Source of the DNA: Saccharibacter floricola DSM 15669
GTDB lineage: Bacteria; Pseudomonadota; Alphaproteobacteria; Acetobacterales; Acetobacteraceae
Direction of reading: 5' to 3'
DNA length: 64,000 nt
Assembly: GCF_000378165.1 (NCBI RefSeq)
Contig: NZ_KB899333.1
Location: 1 to 64,000, forward strand
Every line of letters begins with the position of its first letter. Position 1 is the first letter of the stretch. The notes beneath the pieces were generated by a model that was given only the letters and a program-made list of their open reading frames with translations, ran no database searches and had not been told where the DNA came from. Both the position numbers and the translations under genes were made by a program. Below, piece after piece: positions 46,112-54,724 of this stretch.

Positions 46112-47905
46112 ATGCACCAGTACCGTACCCACACTTGTAACGCCTTGCGGGCTGATGATGCAGGCAAGACTGTACGGCTCTCTGGCTGGATTCATAGCAA
46201 GCGCGATCATGGCGGTTTGCTCTTTATCGATTTACGCGACCATCACGGTATGACACAGATCGTCGTGCCAGCTGGTGGAGCGCTTTTGGAGCAGGCAGAG
46301 CGTCTGCGTGTTGAAAGTGTCATTACGGTAACCGGTGAGGTTGTGGTGCGCGATGAAGGGCAGCGTAATCCTTCGCTTCCAACCGGTGAGATTGAGGTTC
46401 GTGCTGAGAGCATTGACGTGCAATCCAGTGCTGATGTGCTGCCGTTCCAAGTGGCAGGTCAAGAGCATTACCCTGAAGATTTGCGCCTGAAATATCGTTA
46501 TCTCGACCTGCGTCGTGAAAAGATGCACCGTAATATCATGCTGCGTAGTCAGGTGATTACCAGCATGCGTCGCCGGATGGTAGAGCAGGGCTTTACTGAG
46601 TTTCAGACACCTATTCTCACAGCGTCTTCTCCTGAAGGAGCGCGTGACTTCTTGGTGCCTGCGCGACTGCACCCGGGTAAGTTCTACGCACTGCCACAGG
46701 CCCCGCAGCAATTTAAGCAGCTTGCGATGGTGGCGGGTTTTGAACGTTATTTCCAGATTGCACCATGCTTCCGCGATGAAGCGTCACGTGCGGATCGTAG
46801 CCCGGGTGAGTTCTATCAGCTGGATTTCGAGATGGCGTTTGCCACTCAGGAAGATATTTTTGGGGTTCTTGAGCCCGTCCTAGCCGGCATCTTTGATGAG
46901 TTCACCCCAGAAGGCTGGAAGATTACGGAAGGGACATTCCCGCGCATTCCGTATGCTGATGCCATGCGTGACTATGGTTCCGACAAGCCTGATCTGCGTA
47001 ATCCGCTGCTGATTAAAGACGTGACGGACTCTTTTGCGGACTCTGGCTTTGGCCTGTTTGCGAAGATCGCAGCGTCGGGCGGACGTGTGCGCGCTATTCC
47101 CGCTCCGGGTGCTGGAGACCGTCCACGGGCATTCTTCGATAAGCTCAATAATTGGGCACGTGAGCAGGGCGCTGGTGGTCTGGGCTATATCATCTTTGGT
47201 GAAGAGGGCGGGAAAGGCCCCATCGCTAAGAACCTAGAGCCAGAGCGTGTTGAGCAGATCCGCCAAGCATGTGGGTTGAAGGCTGGTGATGCGGTCTTCT
47301 TTGCTGCAGGTAAGGGCGACGAGGTCGTGAAGTTCTCAGGTCTTGTGCGCACCAAGATTGCAACAGACCTCGACCTGATTGAGAAGAACGCTTTCCGCTT
47401 CTGCTGGATTGTGGACTTCCCGATGTATGAGCGCAATGAGGAAACAGGTGAGATTGATTTCTCCCACAACCCATTCTCCATGCCGCAAGGTGGGCTTGAG
47501 GCGCTGAACACGCAAGATCCGCTGACCATTAACGCGTATCAGTATGACATTGTCTGTAACGGTGTAGAGCTTTCGTCTGGTGCTGTGCGGAACCATCGCC
47601 CAGATGTCATGCTTCGTGCTTTTGAAATTGCTGGTTATGGTCCAGAAGTCGTGGAAGAGCGCTTTGGCGGCATGCTCAATGCGTTCCGTTATGGGGCACC
47701 GCCACATGGTGGGGCGGCACCGGGTGTGGATCGTATCGTGATGTTGTTGGCGGATGAGCCCAATATTCGTGAGGTGATCCTCTTCCCACTGAGCCAGAAT
47801 GGGTCTGACCCGATGATGGAAGCACCAGCACCTGTTGAACCATCTCGTTTAAAAGAACTTTCCTTGAAGCTGGATCTTCCTAAACCGAAGACAACGTCCA
47901 AGTGA
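46112..47905 (+). CDS. aspS: Aspartyl-tRNA synthetase
   Basis: Class IIb synthetase of 597 residues, the bacterial long form. The anticodon-binding OB fold starts with [42 protein letters not shown]; motif 2 is [23 protein letters not shown]; the bacterial insertion GAD domain spans about 290-420; motif 3 is [27 protein letters not shown]. Whether it also charges tRNA-Asn cannot be told without the gatCAB genes. Monocistronic, with a strong terminator behind it. Confidence 0.98.
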   Translation: MHQYRTHTCNALRADDAGKTVRLSGWIHSKRDHGGLLFIDLRDHHGMTQIVVPAGGALLEQAERLRVESVITVTGEVVVRDEGQRNPSLPTGEIEVRAESIDVQSSADVLPFQVAGQEHYPEDLRLKYRYLDLRREKMHRNIMLRSQVITSMRRRMVEQGFTEFQTPILTASSPEGARDFLVPARLHPGKFYALPQAPQQFKQLAMVAGFERYFQIAPCFRDEASRADRSPGEFYQLDFEMAFATQEDIFGVLEPVLAGIFDEFTPEGWKITEGTFPRIPYADAMRDYGSDKPDLRNPLLIKDVTDSFADSGFGLFAKIAASGGRVRAIPAPGAGDRPRAFFDKLNNWAREQGAGGLGYIIFGEEGGKGPIAKNLEPERVEQIRQACGLKAGDAVFFAAGKGDEVVKFSGLVRTKIATDLDLIEKNAFRFCWIVDFPMYERNEETGEIDFSHNPFSMPQGGLEALNTQDPLTINAYQYDIVCNGVELSSGAVRNHRPDVMLRAFEIAGYGPEVVEERFGGMLNAFRYGAPPHGGAAPGVDRIVMLLADEPNIREVILFPLSQNGSDPMMEAPAPVEPSRLKELSLKLDLPKPKTTSK

Positions 47906-47908
47906 TAT

Positions 47909-47926
47909 ATTCTCATTTATGAGAAT
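47909..47926. repeat. Perfect inverted repeat after aspS
   Basis: ATTCTCAT and ATGAGAAT separated by TT. It lies between the aspS stop and its terminator. It resembles half of an iron-box sequence, but its position after a gene end makes a role in transcription control doubtful. Confidence 0.5.
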
Positions 47927-47929
47927 GTA

Positions 47930-47967
47930 AAAAGCCCGGCTCTCTTACGGGGGAGCCGGGCTTTTTT
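47930..47967. terminator. Bidirectional terminator (aspS / TonB receptor)
   Basis: AAAAGCCCGGCTC pairs with GAGCCGGGCTTTTTT across a short loop. Strong GC stem and T run; also serves the converging receptor gene. Confidence 0.95.
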
Positions 47968-47987
47968 ATAGAGGCTGTGGGAGAGTG

Positions 47988-50159
47988 TTAGAGTTCTACA
48001 CCGACACTCACGCGGATGGTGCGGCCTTGCCCCCATGAAACACGGTTGGCGGTGCCGGCTGTCGAGGTGAAGTAGGCTTTATTGGCGATATTTTCAGCAT
48101 TTACCTGCAGGGAAGCGGTGTGGTGATAGATCTTGCGGAGTTTCCAAGAGGCGAACATATCGACTGTAGCGTAGCCGGGCAGCCAGAATGTATTGCGAAT
48201 ATCCCCCGGACGACGGCCAACATAACGCGCACCAGCCCCGATACGGAAAGCGGATTGGTGCCATGGCATCGTCGTTTGATAGGTCAAAAAGCCGCCGCCG
48301 GTATGTTTAGCGACGTTATAGACCAGTTTCCCGGCAGTTTGTGGCGTGTCTTTAATCGTCCGTGCGTAGGTGAAGGCGTAGTTGGCTAAGATATTCCAGT
48401 GACGGGTCAGATGACCTGTTATTTCTGCTTCAATCCCCTTAGAGGCGACAAGGCCTGAGAGACGCTGAAGAATGGCGTTATCTGCCGTTAGACCAGCTGC
48501 CTGAAGAACATTCTTTTTATGAATATTGTAGAGGGCAACATCAGCGGTCAACAGAGCGTTTTGGTAACGGGCGCCCACTTCAAATTGCCGTCCGCTGGTG
48601 GGTTTATAAGGGCCGCTGAGAAGACTTCCAGCAGAAATCTGATTGGGATTGAACGATTGTGAATAGTCCCCAAAAAGAGAGAAATGTTTGGTTGGCTGGT
48701 ACACAATCCCGATGAAAGGCAACGCTTTGGTGTAAGACGCATCGGTCATTTTCACAAAAGGATAGCGCCCGCCATAGCTGTAATGGAACCATTGATAGCG
48801 AACACCCGGGGCAATCGTGATGCCATGCCCAAGATGAATGCTGTCTTTCAGATACCAAGAGGCACTATTGATCCGTGTATGATAACCACTTAAATTATTA
48901 TCCACAGGGGCGCTGGGCGTGATCATGCCATAAACAGGGCTATAGGGGTTGAAGCCCCCTGTATTTTTCCCAGTGAGAAAGTCACCCTGAGTAATACGAC
49001 GATTTTCATAATCCCCACCGGTGACGAAATCATGCGTCATACCCAGAAAGTGGTGATTGGAAATAAAATCGAGAGAGACATAGCTATTGTCACGAACCGT
49101 GCCCGCATTACTGCGGAAGCGACGTGTTAAGAGCCCTGTTGTTGGATTGTAAGAGGAAGGGTCTGCTTGACGGTCATGATAGTTGTCCTCATTCCATCCG
49201 CTGGAAAGACGGAGTTTATCATGAGCGGTAAGGCGATAATTGATGGAGCCTGCCAAGAGATGACGCGTTCCATAGTCGGCCGCCCAATGTTCATCAAGGC
49301 GGTGTTTGCGTCCACTAATAGGGCTACCATTATAAAAGACAGCGCCGCGATCGAGGACATTATGATAATCAGTCCATTGATAAGAGACCTCTGCACTTAA
49401 AGGCCCGTGCGTGTAGCTCAGTGAAGGGGCGACAAGCTTTTGTTTATTAGCACCAAAATTGCGCCAGTAATTCTCATTTTTAAACCCACCGATCAAGCGG
49501 AAGGCAAGCCCCGGTGCGAGGGGTCCGCCCACATCAATATTCCCAAAGCCACCCCCGAGAGAAGCCCAGCTTGTATCAACGGATGCACCCCATTTTTTAC
49601 GTGGCTGTTTGGTGATGACATTAATTACACCACCAGGCTCCTGCATGCCATAAAAGAGGGAAGCCGGCCCTTTGAGGACTTCGACACGCTCAGTCGTTGC
49701 GGGGTCAAAGTTACGCCCGATGGGCATACGCACCCCATTGCGAAGAATAGACCCATCATCGGCACCACCGAAACCGCGTTTGATCAGGCTGTCTTGCGTG
49801 CCACCAAAGCTATTACCGATTGAAATACCGGGAATGTATTTGCTGACATCTTCCATTGTTTGAGGAGCCATATCCTCAATCGTTTGATGGGTGACGGTGT
49901 TGGTTGTTTGCGTTTGTTGAAGGAAGCTGGTGGGGATTTTGTCACCAATAGAGCTGCTCAGGGCCGCATAAGAATGTTTTTCCCCATGGACATGCAGATG
50001 TTCTTTACGGGGTGGAGGCGTTTGCTGGTGTGACGTTTTTTCGTGCTGAGCGGTTTCCTTTTCAACAATTTTGTTAGCGGCACTATAAGCACGCTCAATT
50101 GAACAGGGGAGGAAGACAGTACTAGCACAGGCCAAGAAAGAGGCTCTTCTGGTGACCAT
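47988..50159 (-). CDS. TonB-dependent siderophore receptor
   Basis: Outer-membrane ferric-siderophore receptor of about 723 residues (FhuA/FoxA-type). From the ATG at 50159 a signal peptide (MVTRRASFLACASTVFLPC and on to about residue 27) is followed by a His-rich linker, the plug domain (QTMEDVSKYIPGISIGNSFG, SLIKRGFGGADDG, ERVEVLKGPASLFYGMQEPGGVINVITKQPR) and a 22-stranded beta barrel ending GQGRTIRVSVGVEL with a terminal aromatic/aliphatic pattern. The frame opens at a TTG 50177, which has no support. A Fur-box-like sequence lies immediately upstream, so iron repression is expected. No TonB/ExbBD genes are in the window. Confidence 0.93.
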   Translation of the reverse strand: MVTRRASFLACASTVFLPCSIERAYSAANKIVEKETAQHEKTSHQQTPPPRKEHLHVHGEKHSYAALSSSIGDKIPTSFLQQTQTTNTVTHQTIEDMAPQTMEDVSKYIPGISIGNSFGGTQDSLIKRGFGGADDGSILRNGVRMPIGRNFDPATTERVEVLKGPASLFYGMQEPGGVINVITKQPRKKWGASVDTSWASLGGGFGNIDVGGPLAPGLAFRLIGGFKNENYWRNFGANKQKLVAPSLSYTHGPLSAEVSYQWTDYHNVLDRGAVFYNGSPISGRKHRLDEHWAADYGTRHLLAGSINYRLTAHDKLRLSSGWNEDNYHDRQADPSSYNPTTGLLTRRFRSNAGTVRDNSYVSLDFISNHHFLGMTHDFVTGGDYENRRITQGDFLTGKNTGGFNPYSPVYGMITPSAPVDNNLSGYHTRINSASWYLKDSIHLGHGITIAPGVRYQWFHYSYGGRYPFVKMTDASYTKALPFIGIVYQPTKHFSLFGDYSQSFNPNQISAGSLLSGPYKPTSGRQFEVGARYQNALLTADVALYNIHKKNVLQAAGLTADNAILQRLSGLVASKGIEAEITGHLTRHWNILANYAFTYARTIKDTPQTAGKLVYNVAKHTGGGFLTYQTTMPWHQSAFRIGAGARYVGRRPGDIRNTFWLPGYATVDMFASWKLRKIYHHTASLQVNAENIANKAYFTSTAGTANRVSWGQGRTIRVSVGVEL

Positions 50160-50174
50160 GAGGGAGAAGCTCCG

Positions 50175-50193
50175 CAAATGAGAATTATTTTCA
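50175..50193 (-). promoter_or_regulatory. Fur box-like operator of the TonB receptor gene
   Basis: The plus-strand sequence CAAATGAGAATTATTTTCA resembles the Fur consensus (GATAATGATAATCATTATC family), with the core AATGAGAATTATTTT. It ends 15 bases before the receptor ATG, so Fur binding here would block initiation. Confidence 0.65.
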
Positions 50194-50267
50194 ACACAAT
50201 TATGAAATTTTTTTTAGATTCGGCAAGGGTTATTTTTTGAGGTTTTCTTGAGAGCGTTCTAAAAATA

Positions 50268-50301
50268 TAATATAAGTATTATAAAGGTAATATAAGTATT
50301 A
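50268..50301. promoter_or_regulatory. Twofold 14-bp repeat, possible operator
   Basis: TAATATAAGTATTA occurs at 50268-50281 and again at 50288-50301. Each copy is itself a near-palindrome (TAATA/TATTA), and the copies are 20 bp apart, two helical turns. It sits about 60 bp before the methyltransferase-like gene and about 110 bp from the TonB receptor start, so it could bind a dimeric regulator for either. Confidence 0.45.
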
Positions 50302-50359
50302 CCTAAGTAAGTTAATCGTAAATTTCTATATAAAATAGATTATTTCTATATTAAGAGAG

Positions 50360-50977
50360 GTGAATATCTTGAGTTTTCTGAAGGTTATCAAAAAAATAGG
50401 GAATATTATTCCTGGTCGGATAGGCGATGAAATGGTTGGTTTCTCTGTCAGACAAGGCAATGTGCGGCAAACGATGAAGCGTACTATTTTGATGGCGATT
50501 AAAAAGCAAAATAGTTTTCTCGGTAAAAGTGATCTAAAAATCCTTGTTATAGGCACAGAGTCATGTAGCAAGTATGATGCAGACCAAATTGGCAATGAAT
50601 GTGACGAGGTTTGGACGCTTGATATCAAGGAAGGAAATCGTGTTTATGGAGTTAGAAAGGGAAGACATATTACGGCTTCGACAGAAGATATAGATAAGTA
50701 TTTTAGAAAAGGTTATTTTGATATTGTTCTGCTCAATGGTGTTATCGGTTGGGGGATCAATAGTCGTTCTGAACAAGAAGAGGCGATAAAAAATATTCAT
50801 TATCTCTCTAAAGAGAATGCTTTATTGATGATTGGATGGAATACACATAAATCGATTGACCCGCTTGTGAGTGGTATTACGGTGGGAGCTTATCATCACC
50901 AAGATTTTCCAGGACTACCAAAAAGGATGGTGGTGACAGAAAGCACCCATATTTTTGATTTTTTCGCGAAGGTTTAA
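50360..50977 (+). CDS. SAM-dependent methyltransferase-like protein
   Basis: Protein of 205 residues, AT-rich. Basic helical N-terminus (about 1-50), then a Rossmann-like segment LKILVIGTESCSKY with VWTLDIKEGN after it (a beta-alpha-beta pattern with the acidic residue expected to hold the SAM ribose), and FDIVLLNGVIGWGINS as motif IV-like strand. The usual GxGxG is replaced by IGTESC, so activity is uncertain. Start is a GTG at 50360 preceded by an AGAGAG run; a TTG nine bases later is an alternative. It is the first gene of a small AT-rich glycan-type patch and is convergent with the GT2 gene. Confidence 0.6.
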   Translation: MNILSFLKVIKKIGNIIPGRIGDEMVGFSVRQGNVRQTMKRTILMAIKKQNSFLGKSDLKILVIGTESCSKYDADQIGNECDEVWTLDIKEGNRVYGVRKGRHITASTEDIDKYFRKGYFDIVLLNGVIGWGINSRSEQEEAIKNIHYLSKENALLMIGWNTHKSIDPLVSGITVGAYHHQDFPGLPKRMVVTESTHIFDFFAKV

Positions 50978-50990
50978 CGATTGTATAAAC

Positions 50991-51027
50991 ACAGCCGGCT
51001 GATGGTGAGATACCTTGAGCCGGCTGT
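50991..51027. terminator. Hairpin between convergent methyltransferase-like and GT2 genes
   Basis: ACAGCCGGCT at 50991-51000 pairs perfectly with AGCCGGCTGT at 51018-51027. No long T run follows on either side, but placement between converging genes suggests a terminator. Confidence 0.65.
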
Positions 51028-51041
51028 ATGTTGTGAAGGGG

Positions 51042-52016
51042 TTATTTCATATTCTTCTCAATCGAAGAGACCTTGTGATTCAGATTTTCGAGTATTTCTG
51101 CGAGAAGTTTAATGTTCTTCTGAATGTGAACATTACTCTCGACGATATGTTTAATGATGTCCTCATGGCTCGTTTGTAGAAGAGCACCGGTATAGTCTGC
51201 GTAGCCGCGGTCAGCATTAAGAAGGCTACGCAAGGTGTTTAGTGTATCACCTTTCGATAGAGCCTCTCGAATTTTGCTGTTCATATAAAGGATGGTTTGT
51301 TCTTCTTTAACGGGCCGTGTGGTGTCGTCTTCTGTGTTGGTGGCGCGGATAGAATAAACAGCGAGTGTCTCATCTAAAGTAGCAAGTTCGCCATGTTTCA
51401 TGAGATCAATGAATAGATCGACATCTTCATTGTAGTTGCGTGTGTAGCTGTCTGTTGTTGCTTCTTTAACAGCACTTTTGCGGAAGAGTGTACTGATTGG
51501 GGGGAACACCCCATTCGATTGGCTGAGGAAAGAGAGAAAGCTAATATAACCGTTTGTGCGTTTGCCAGAGGTTGCATCGCGGGAAAGTTCCCGCAGGCCA
51601 CCGGGCGTAACGGCTTCAATGATGTCGCTATTGCTCGCCACAACCCCAGCGCAATGAGCGTTCTTTGGGGTCTCTAAGAAATTTACCGTGACACGCAGAA
51701 AATCGGGTTCGAGATAATCATCGTCGTCGTGAAGAAGAAGATACGTCTCAGACGCTGCACAGAGAAGCTGGGAAAGCGCACGGCCACGGCCGACAGGTGC
51801 GGGGTTGTGCATAACGGTGACGTGGTTCAGAAAAGCCTCGTCATGCTGTGCCAGAACGGTTTGAACCTGTTCTTCATTTCCACCATCATTGAGAAGATGA
51901 ATATGCCAATGTGGGTAGCTTTGCGCTTTAATTTTCTTCAGCGCGCGGTCGAGAAAAAGTGGACGATCTTTTGTGCGTAGAAGAATGCTAACCGTGGCTG
52001 CCTGAGAGGTGCTCAT
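51042..52016 (-). CDS. Glycosyltransferase family 2 protein
   Basis: GT-A fold transferase of 324 residues. It starts VSILLRTKDRPLFLDRALKKIKAQSYPHWHIHLLNDG, the usual GT2 opening with a nucleotide-binding Asp, and has the DxD-type LLLHDDDDYLEPDFL metal site near residue 97. A downstream NYNEDVDLFIDLMKHGE provides the acceptor-side ED acid. The C-terminal 100 residues are helical, ending in a coiled-coil-like stretch (KNIKLLAEILENLNHKVSSIEKNMK). Sugar and acceptor are unknown. It stands opposite a methyltransferase-like gene and divergent from another transferase. Confidence 0.87.
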   Translation of the reverse strand: MSTSQAATVSILLRTKDRPLFLDRALKKIKAQSYPHWHIHLLNDGGNEEQVQTVLAQHDEAFLNHVTVMHNPAPVGRGRALSQLLCAASETYLLLHDDDDYLEPDFLRVTVNFLETPKNAHCAGVVASNSDIIEAVTPGGLRELSRDATSGKRTNGYISFLSFLSQSNGVFPPISTLFRKSAVKEATTDSYTRNYNEDVDLFIDLMKHGELATLDETLAVYSIRATNTEDDTTRPVKEEQTILYMNSKIREALSKGDTLNTLRSLLNADRGYADYTGALLQTSHEDIIKHIVESNVHIQKNIKLLAEILENLNHKVSSIEKNMK

Positions 52017-52202
52017 ATAAATAGGGACCTTTATAGCAATTATTGGATTTGTTTGCGTAGAAAATCTATCATCTTTGTATGCTGAGAAGATAGTCCGTCA
52101 ATGATTGGATGAGAGACTGCTTATGATGTTATAAAAAAGGTTTGAGAGAGCTCTTCTTCTCATGGTCGTATTAGTTGTTTGTCATCATAGATTTTTGAAG
52201 GC

Positions 52203-53435
52203 ATGGGAAATATGTCGAAGACGATACTTATTACATTTGCTGGGCGTGAGGATAGAATGGGTATGCTGCGCAAGCATATTAGGTCGCTTTTGGATAAAAA
52301 AGTTATTGATGAGTGGCATGTGTGGGACTTTACAAGAAATGAGAGAGACAAAGATTATATAGCTAAAAATTATGGTCCCGCTAAGTTTCTAAGGCCAGAT
52401 GCTGATTATCAGAAAATTGGCTCTCTCACAAAAGGGCATAAGATAAAACGTAGATTCCGTATTGCGGCTGATTTCCATCTTGCATTGAAAATAAAAAACG
52501 CAGATTTCTTTATAGAATATGTTACTGGAGGATGGAAGAATAGTACTTCTGTCATGCGGAAAGTAGAAAATAAATTTTTTCAAGCCTGTGAGAGAGATAA
52601 TAACCATGTACTTTGTAAACACTTAACACCGGGAATATTTCATGGTGATTTTGACAGTGAGATGACTATAGAATTATCATCTGAAGGTATTATTAGTTTT
52701 TCTGTAAATGGTTTTGTGTATCCAGAAACAAAAATTGATGGAAGTGATATTGATTTATATGTGAAGGGAGGATTGGGTAGCTCATTAGAGATGTGTGATA
52801 TTGATGAGAAGATATTTAGATTTATAGGAGATGTAGGGGCGGAAAAGCCTTATTGGCAAGCATATCAATTTTATACAGAACATTATAAAGACTTTAAGAA
52901 TGACATTTTCCTTAAATGTGATGATGATATTGTTTATTTAGATGAAGGAAAACTTCCTGATTTTATAAGGGTGATACGGGATTATAAAGAGTATTTTCTC
53001 ATTTCAGCTAATGTCCTCAATAATGGGGTCTGCGCTTCTCTTCAGCAAGAGGCCGGGAATCTGCCTAAAGAAGTCGGAATATTTGAAAAAATAGATGATG
53101 GTTTTGGGGGGTCATTGTGGGAGAGCGGTGAAAAGGCACGTGCTCTTCATGAGTATTTTGTTATGAATAATAAAAGGCCCTTATTATTTGAAGAGGTTTT
53201 AGTTGAACATGACGTGAGGATCTCTATTAATTTTGTTGGTTGGAGAGGTGAGAATCTCAGACATATGGCTGTAAGATGGGATGATGATGAAGGGCTTTTG
53301 TCTGTTGAAATTCCAAAGTTTTTGAAAAAGAAAAATGCTATTTTCTCTGACTTCATGGTGAGCCACCTAAGTTTCTTCACTCAAGAAGAAACTATAGGAG
53401 CGACCGACGTCATAAAGATGTATGAAAATAGTTAG
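52203..53435 (+). CDS. Glycosyltransferase-like protein with inserted lectin-like (Methyltransf_FA-type) domain
   Basis: Protein of 410 residues, strongly AT-rich. Residues 1-80 form the first half of a GT-A-like fold (ILITFAGREDRMGMLRKHIR, then DEWHVWDFTRNERD). About residues 85-190 look like the farnesoic-acid O-methyltransferase-type beta domain: FRIAADFHLALKIKNADFF, IEYVTGGWKNSTSVMRK, then EGIISFSVNGFVYPE. The GT fold resumes with KPYWQAYQFYTEHY and the DxD-like KCDDDIVYLDEG (about 240). NFVGWRGENLRH and DDEGLLSVEIP come late. The interrupted fold suggests a carbohydrate-binding module set into a transferase. ATG 52203 or 52212 can start it. Its stop overlaps the xthA stop by 4 bp. Confidence 0.7.
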   Translation: MGNMSKTILITFAGREDRMGMLRKHIRSLLDKKVIDEWHVWDFTRNERDKDYIAKNYGPAKFLRPDADYQKIGSLTKGHKIKRRFRIAADFHLALKIKNADFFIEYVTGGWKNSTSVMRKVENKFFQACERDNNHVLCKHLTPGIFHGDFDSEMTIELSSEGIISFSVNGFVYPETKIDGSDIDLYVKGGLGSSLEMCDIDEKIFRFIGDVGAEKPYWQAYQFYTEHYKDFKNDIFLKCDDDIVYLDEGKLPDFIRVIRDYKEYFLISANVLNNGVCASLQQEAGNLPKEVGIFEKIDDGFGGSLWESGEKARALHEYFVMNNKRPLLFEEVLVEHDVRISINFVGWRGENLRHMAVRWDDDEGLLSVEIPKFLKKKNAIFSDFMVSHLSFFTQEETIGATDVIKMYENS

Positions 53436-54208
53436 GAATCCCTCATCGTTACCATAAGGGGTACATGGTCAGAGGGGCGTTCTCTCCCGCGTTCATCACG
53501 ATCAATGGTGCTTTTAAGGAAGCGGTCGGCGAGTGCAGGGGAGAGAAGGGCATGGTCAATGCGTAAGCCGGCATTCCGCTGGAAGGCGCCCGCTTGATAG
53601 TCCCAGAATGTATAAGGATGCGTTGTCGGATGGTCGATCTTTACCGCATCGGTGAGGCCAGACCAAAGAAGACGGCGGAAAGCCGCACGACTTTCAGGGC
53701 GGACAAGGGCATCATTAGGTGAGAGCGCACCGGGGGCGAAGTCTTGGTCTGTTGGGCACAGATTATAATCCCCCATGAGGGCGAAAGGCTTGCCTGCTGC
53801 ACGGAGGGACTGTGCGCGCTTATAAAGCGCATCAAAAAAAGCAAGCTTTGTTTGAAAGCCAGCATCACCACCGGAATTCCCGTTGGGAAGGTACAGATTA
53901 CCGATCACCACACCATTGAGTTCACATTCAATGTAACGTGCGGCGGGGTCGTCAAAGCCGGGGAGATGGTCGGTCGTGATCGTGAGCGGTGAGCGGCTGA
54001 TAAAGGCCACACCATTATAGCTTTTCTGCCCAACAACGGCGGTGTGAAGGCCTTCCTCTTCAAAAAGTTTGGGGAACTGGGCCGCTTCACATTTGATCTC
54101 TTGAACCCCCAAAAGCTGGCAGTCTTGATGACGATCCAGCCAATCCTTCACCAGATGTGCGCGAACGCGGATTGAGTTAATGTTCCAGCTGGCAAAGGTG
54201 AGGGGCAT
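53432..54208 (-). CDS. xthA: Exodeoxyribonuclease III
   Basis: AP endonuclease and 3'-5' exonuclease for base-excision repair, 258 residues. The ATG at 54208 (AAGGA nine bases upstream) is preferred to a TTG at 54226. Motifs: FASWNINSIRVR, LLGVQEIKCEAAQFP (metal Glu), LMGDYNLCPTDQD (Asp/Asn), YTFWDYQAGAFQRNAGLRIDHALLS and the C-terminal SDHVPLMVT with catalytic Asp-His. All active-site residues are present. Nearest genes are unrelated; a 28-bp gap separates it from erpA upstream on the same strand, so the two may be co-transcribed. Confidence 0.97.
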   Translation of the reverse strand: MPLTFASWNINSIRVRAHLVKDWLDRHQDCQLLGVQEIKCEAAQFPKLFEEEGLHTAVVGQKSYNGVAFISRSPLTITTDHLPGFDDPAARYIECELNGVVIGNLYLPNGNSGGDAGFQTKLAFFDALYKRAQSLRAAGKPFALMGDYNLCPTDQDFAPGALSPNDALVRPESRAAFRRLLWSGLTDAVKIDHPTTHPYTFWDYQAGAFQRNAGLRIDHALLSPALADRFLKSTIDRDERGRERPSDHVPLMVTMRDS

Positions 54209-54236
54209 CAGAGACGTTCCTTTCAAAATATGTCGC

Positions 54237-54575
54237 TTAGGTTAGCGAAAAGCTACTACCACACCCACAGGCAGAAGCCGCATTGGGATTGCTGATCGTG
54301 AAATGTGCCCCCATGAGTTTATCGACAAACTCCAGCTCAGAATCTTCGAGAAGTTCCAAACTGTCGGGATCAATCAGCACCCGTGCACCATTGTCTTCAA
54401 TAAGATGATCATCCTCCTGGCGGTCACGCTCAAGTTTGAATTGATATTGAAAGCCGTTACAGCCACCTGCCAGCACGGCGACGCGGAGGGCAAGTGTATC
54501 GGCGTCGGGTTGTGCGTTCACAATCTCGACGATGCGGGCTGCAGCGGCCGGAGAAATACGGAAAGAGGGGGCCAT
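54237..54575 (-). CDS. erpA: Iron-sulfur cluster insertion protein ErpA
   Basis: A-type iron-sulfur carrier of 112 residues that hands clusters to apoproteins. The three conserved cysteines are in LAGGCNGFQYQF and ASACGCGSSF (C-x60-65-CGC). It begins FRISPAAAARIVEIV and includes IDPDSLELLEDSELEFVD, typical of the family. ErpA and IscA are close relatives; the long acidic middle and lack of an isc operon favour ErpA. It lies upstream of xthA on the same strand and is divergent from dgt. Confidence 0.93.
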   Translation of the reverse strand: MAPSFRISPAAAARIVEIVNAQPDADTLALRVAVLAGGCNGFQYQFKLERDRQEDDHLIEDNGARVLIDPDSLELLEDSELEFVDKLMGAHFTISNPNAASACGCGSSFSLT

Positions 54576-54724
54576 AAATCCTTCCTTATGGAAAAACGTT
54601 TCTCAACAGAGAGAGATAACATGGTTGACTATATAGGAAGCACAGCTGAGAATCGAAGGGAAAGAGGAGGAACTCTGTCCATCTTCTTCTATGATGACCT
54701 CTAAAAGGGGAGAAGAACGCCACC

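Noticed and set aside
47909-47926. Second Fur box near aspS
   Set aside because: It is a perfect inverted repeat located between a stop codon and a terminator, away from any promoter.
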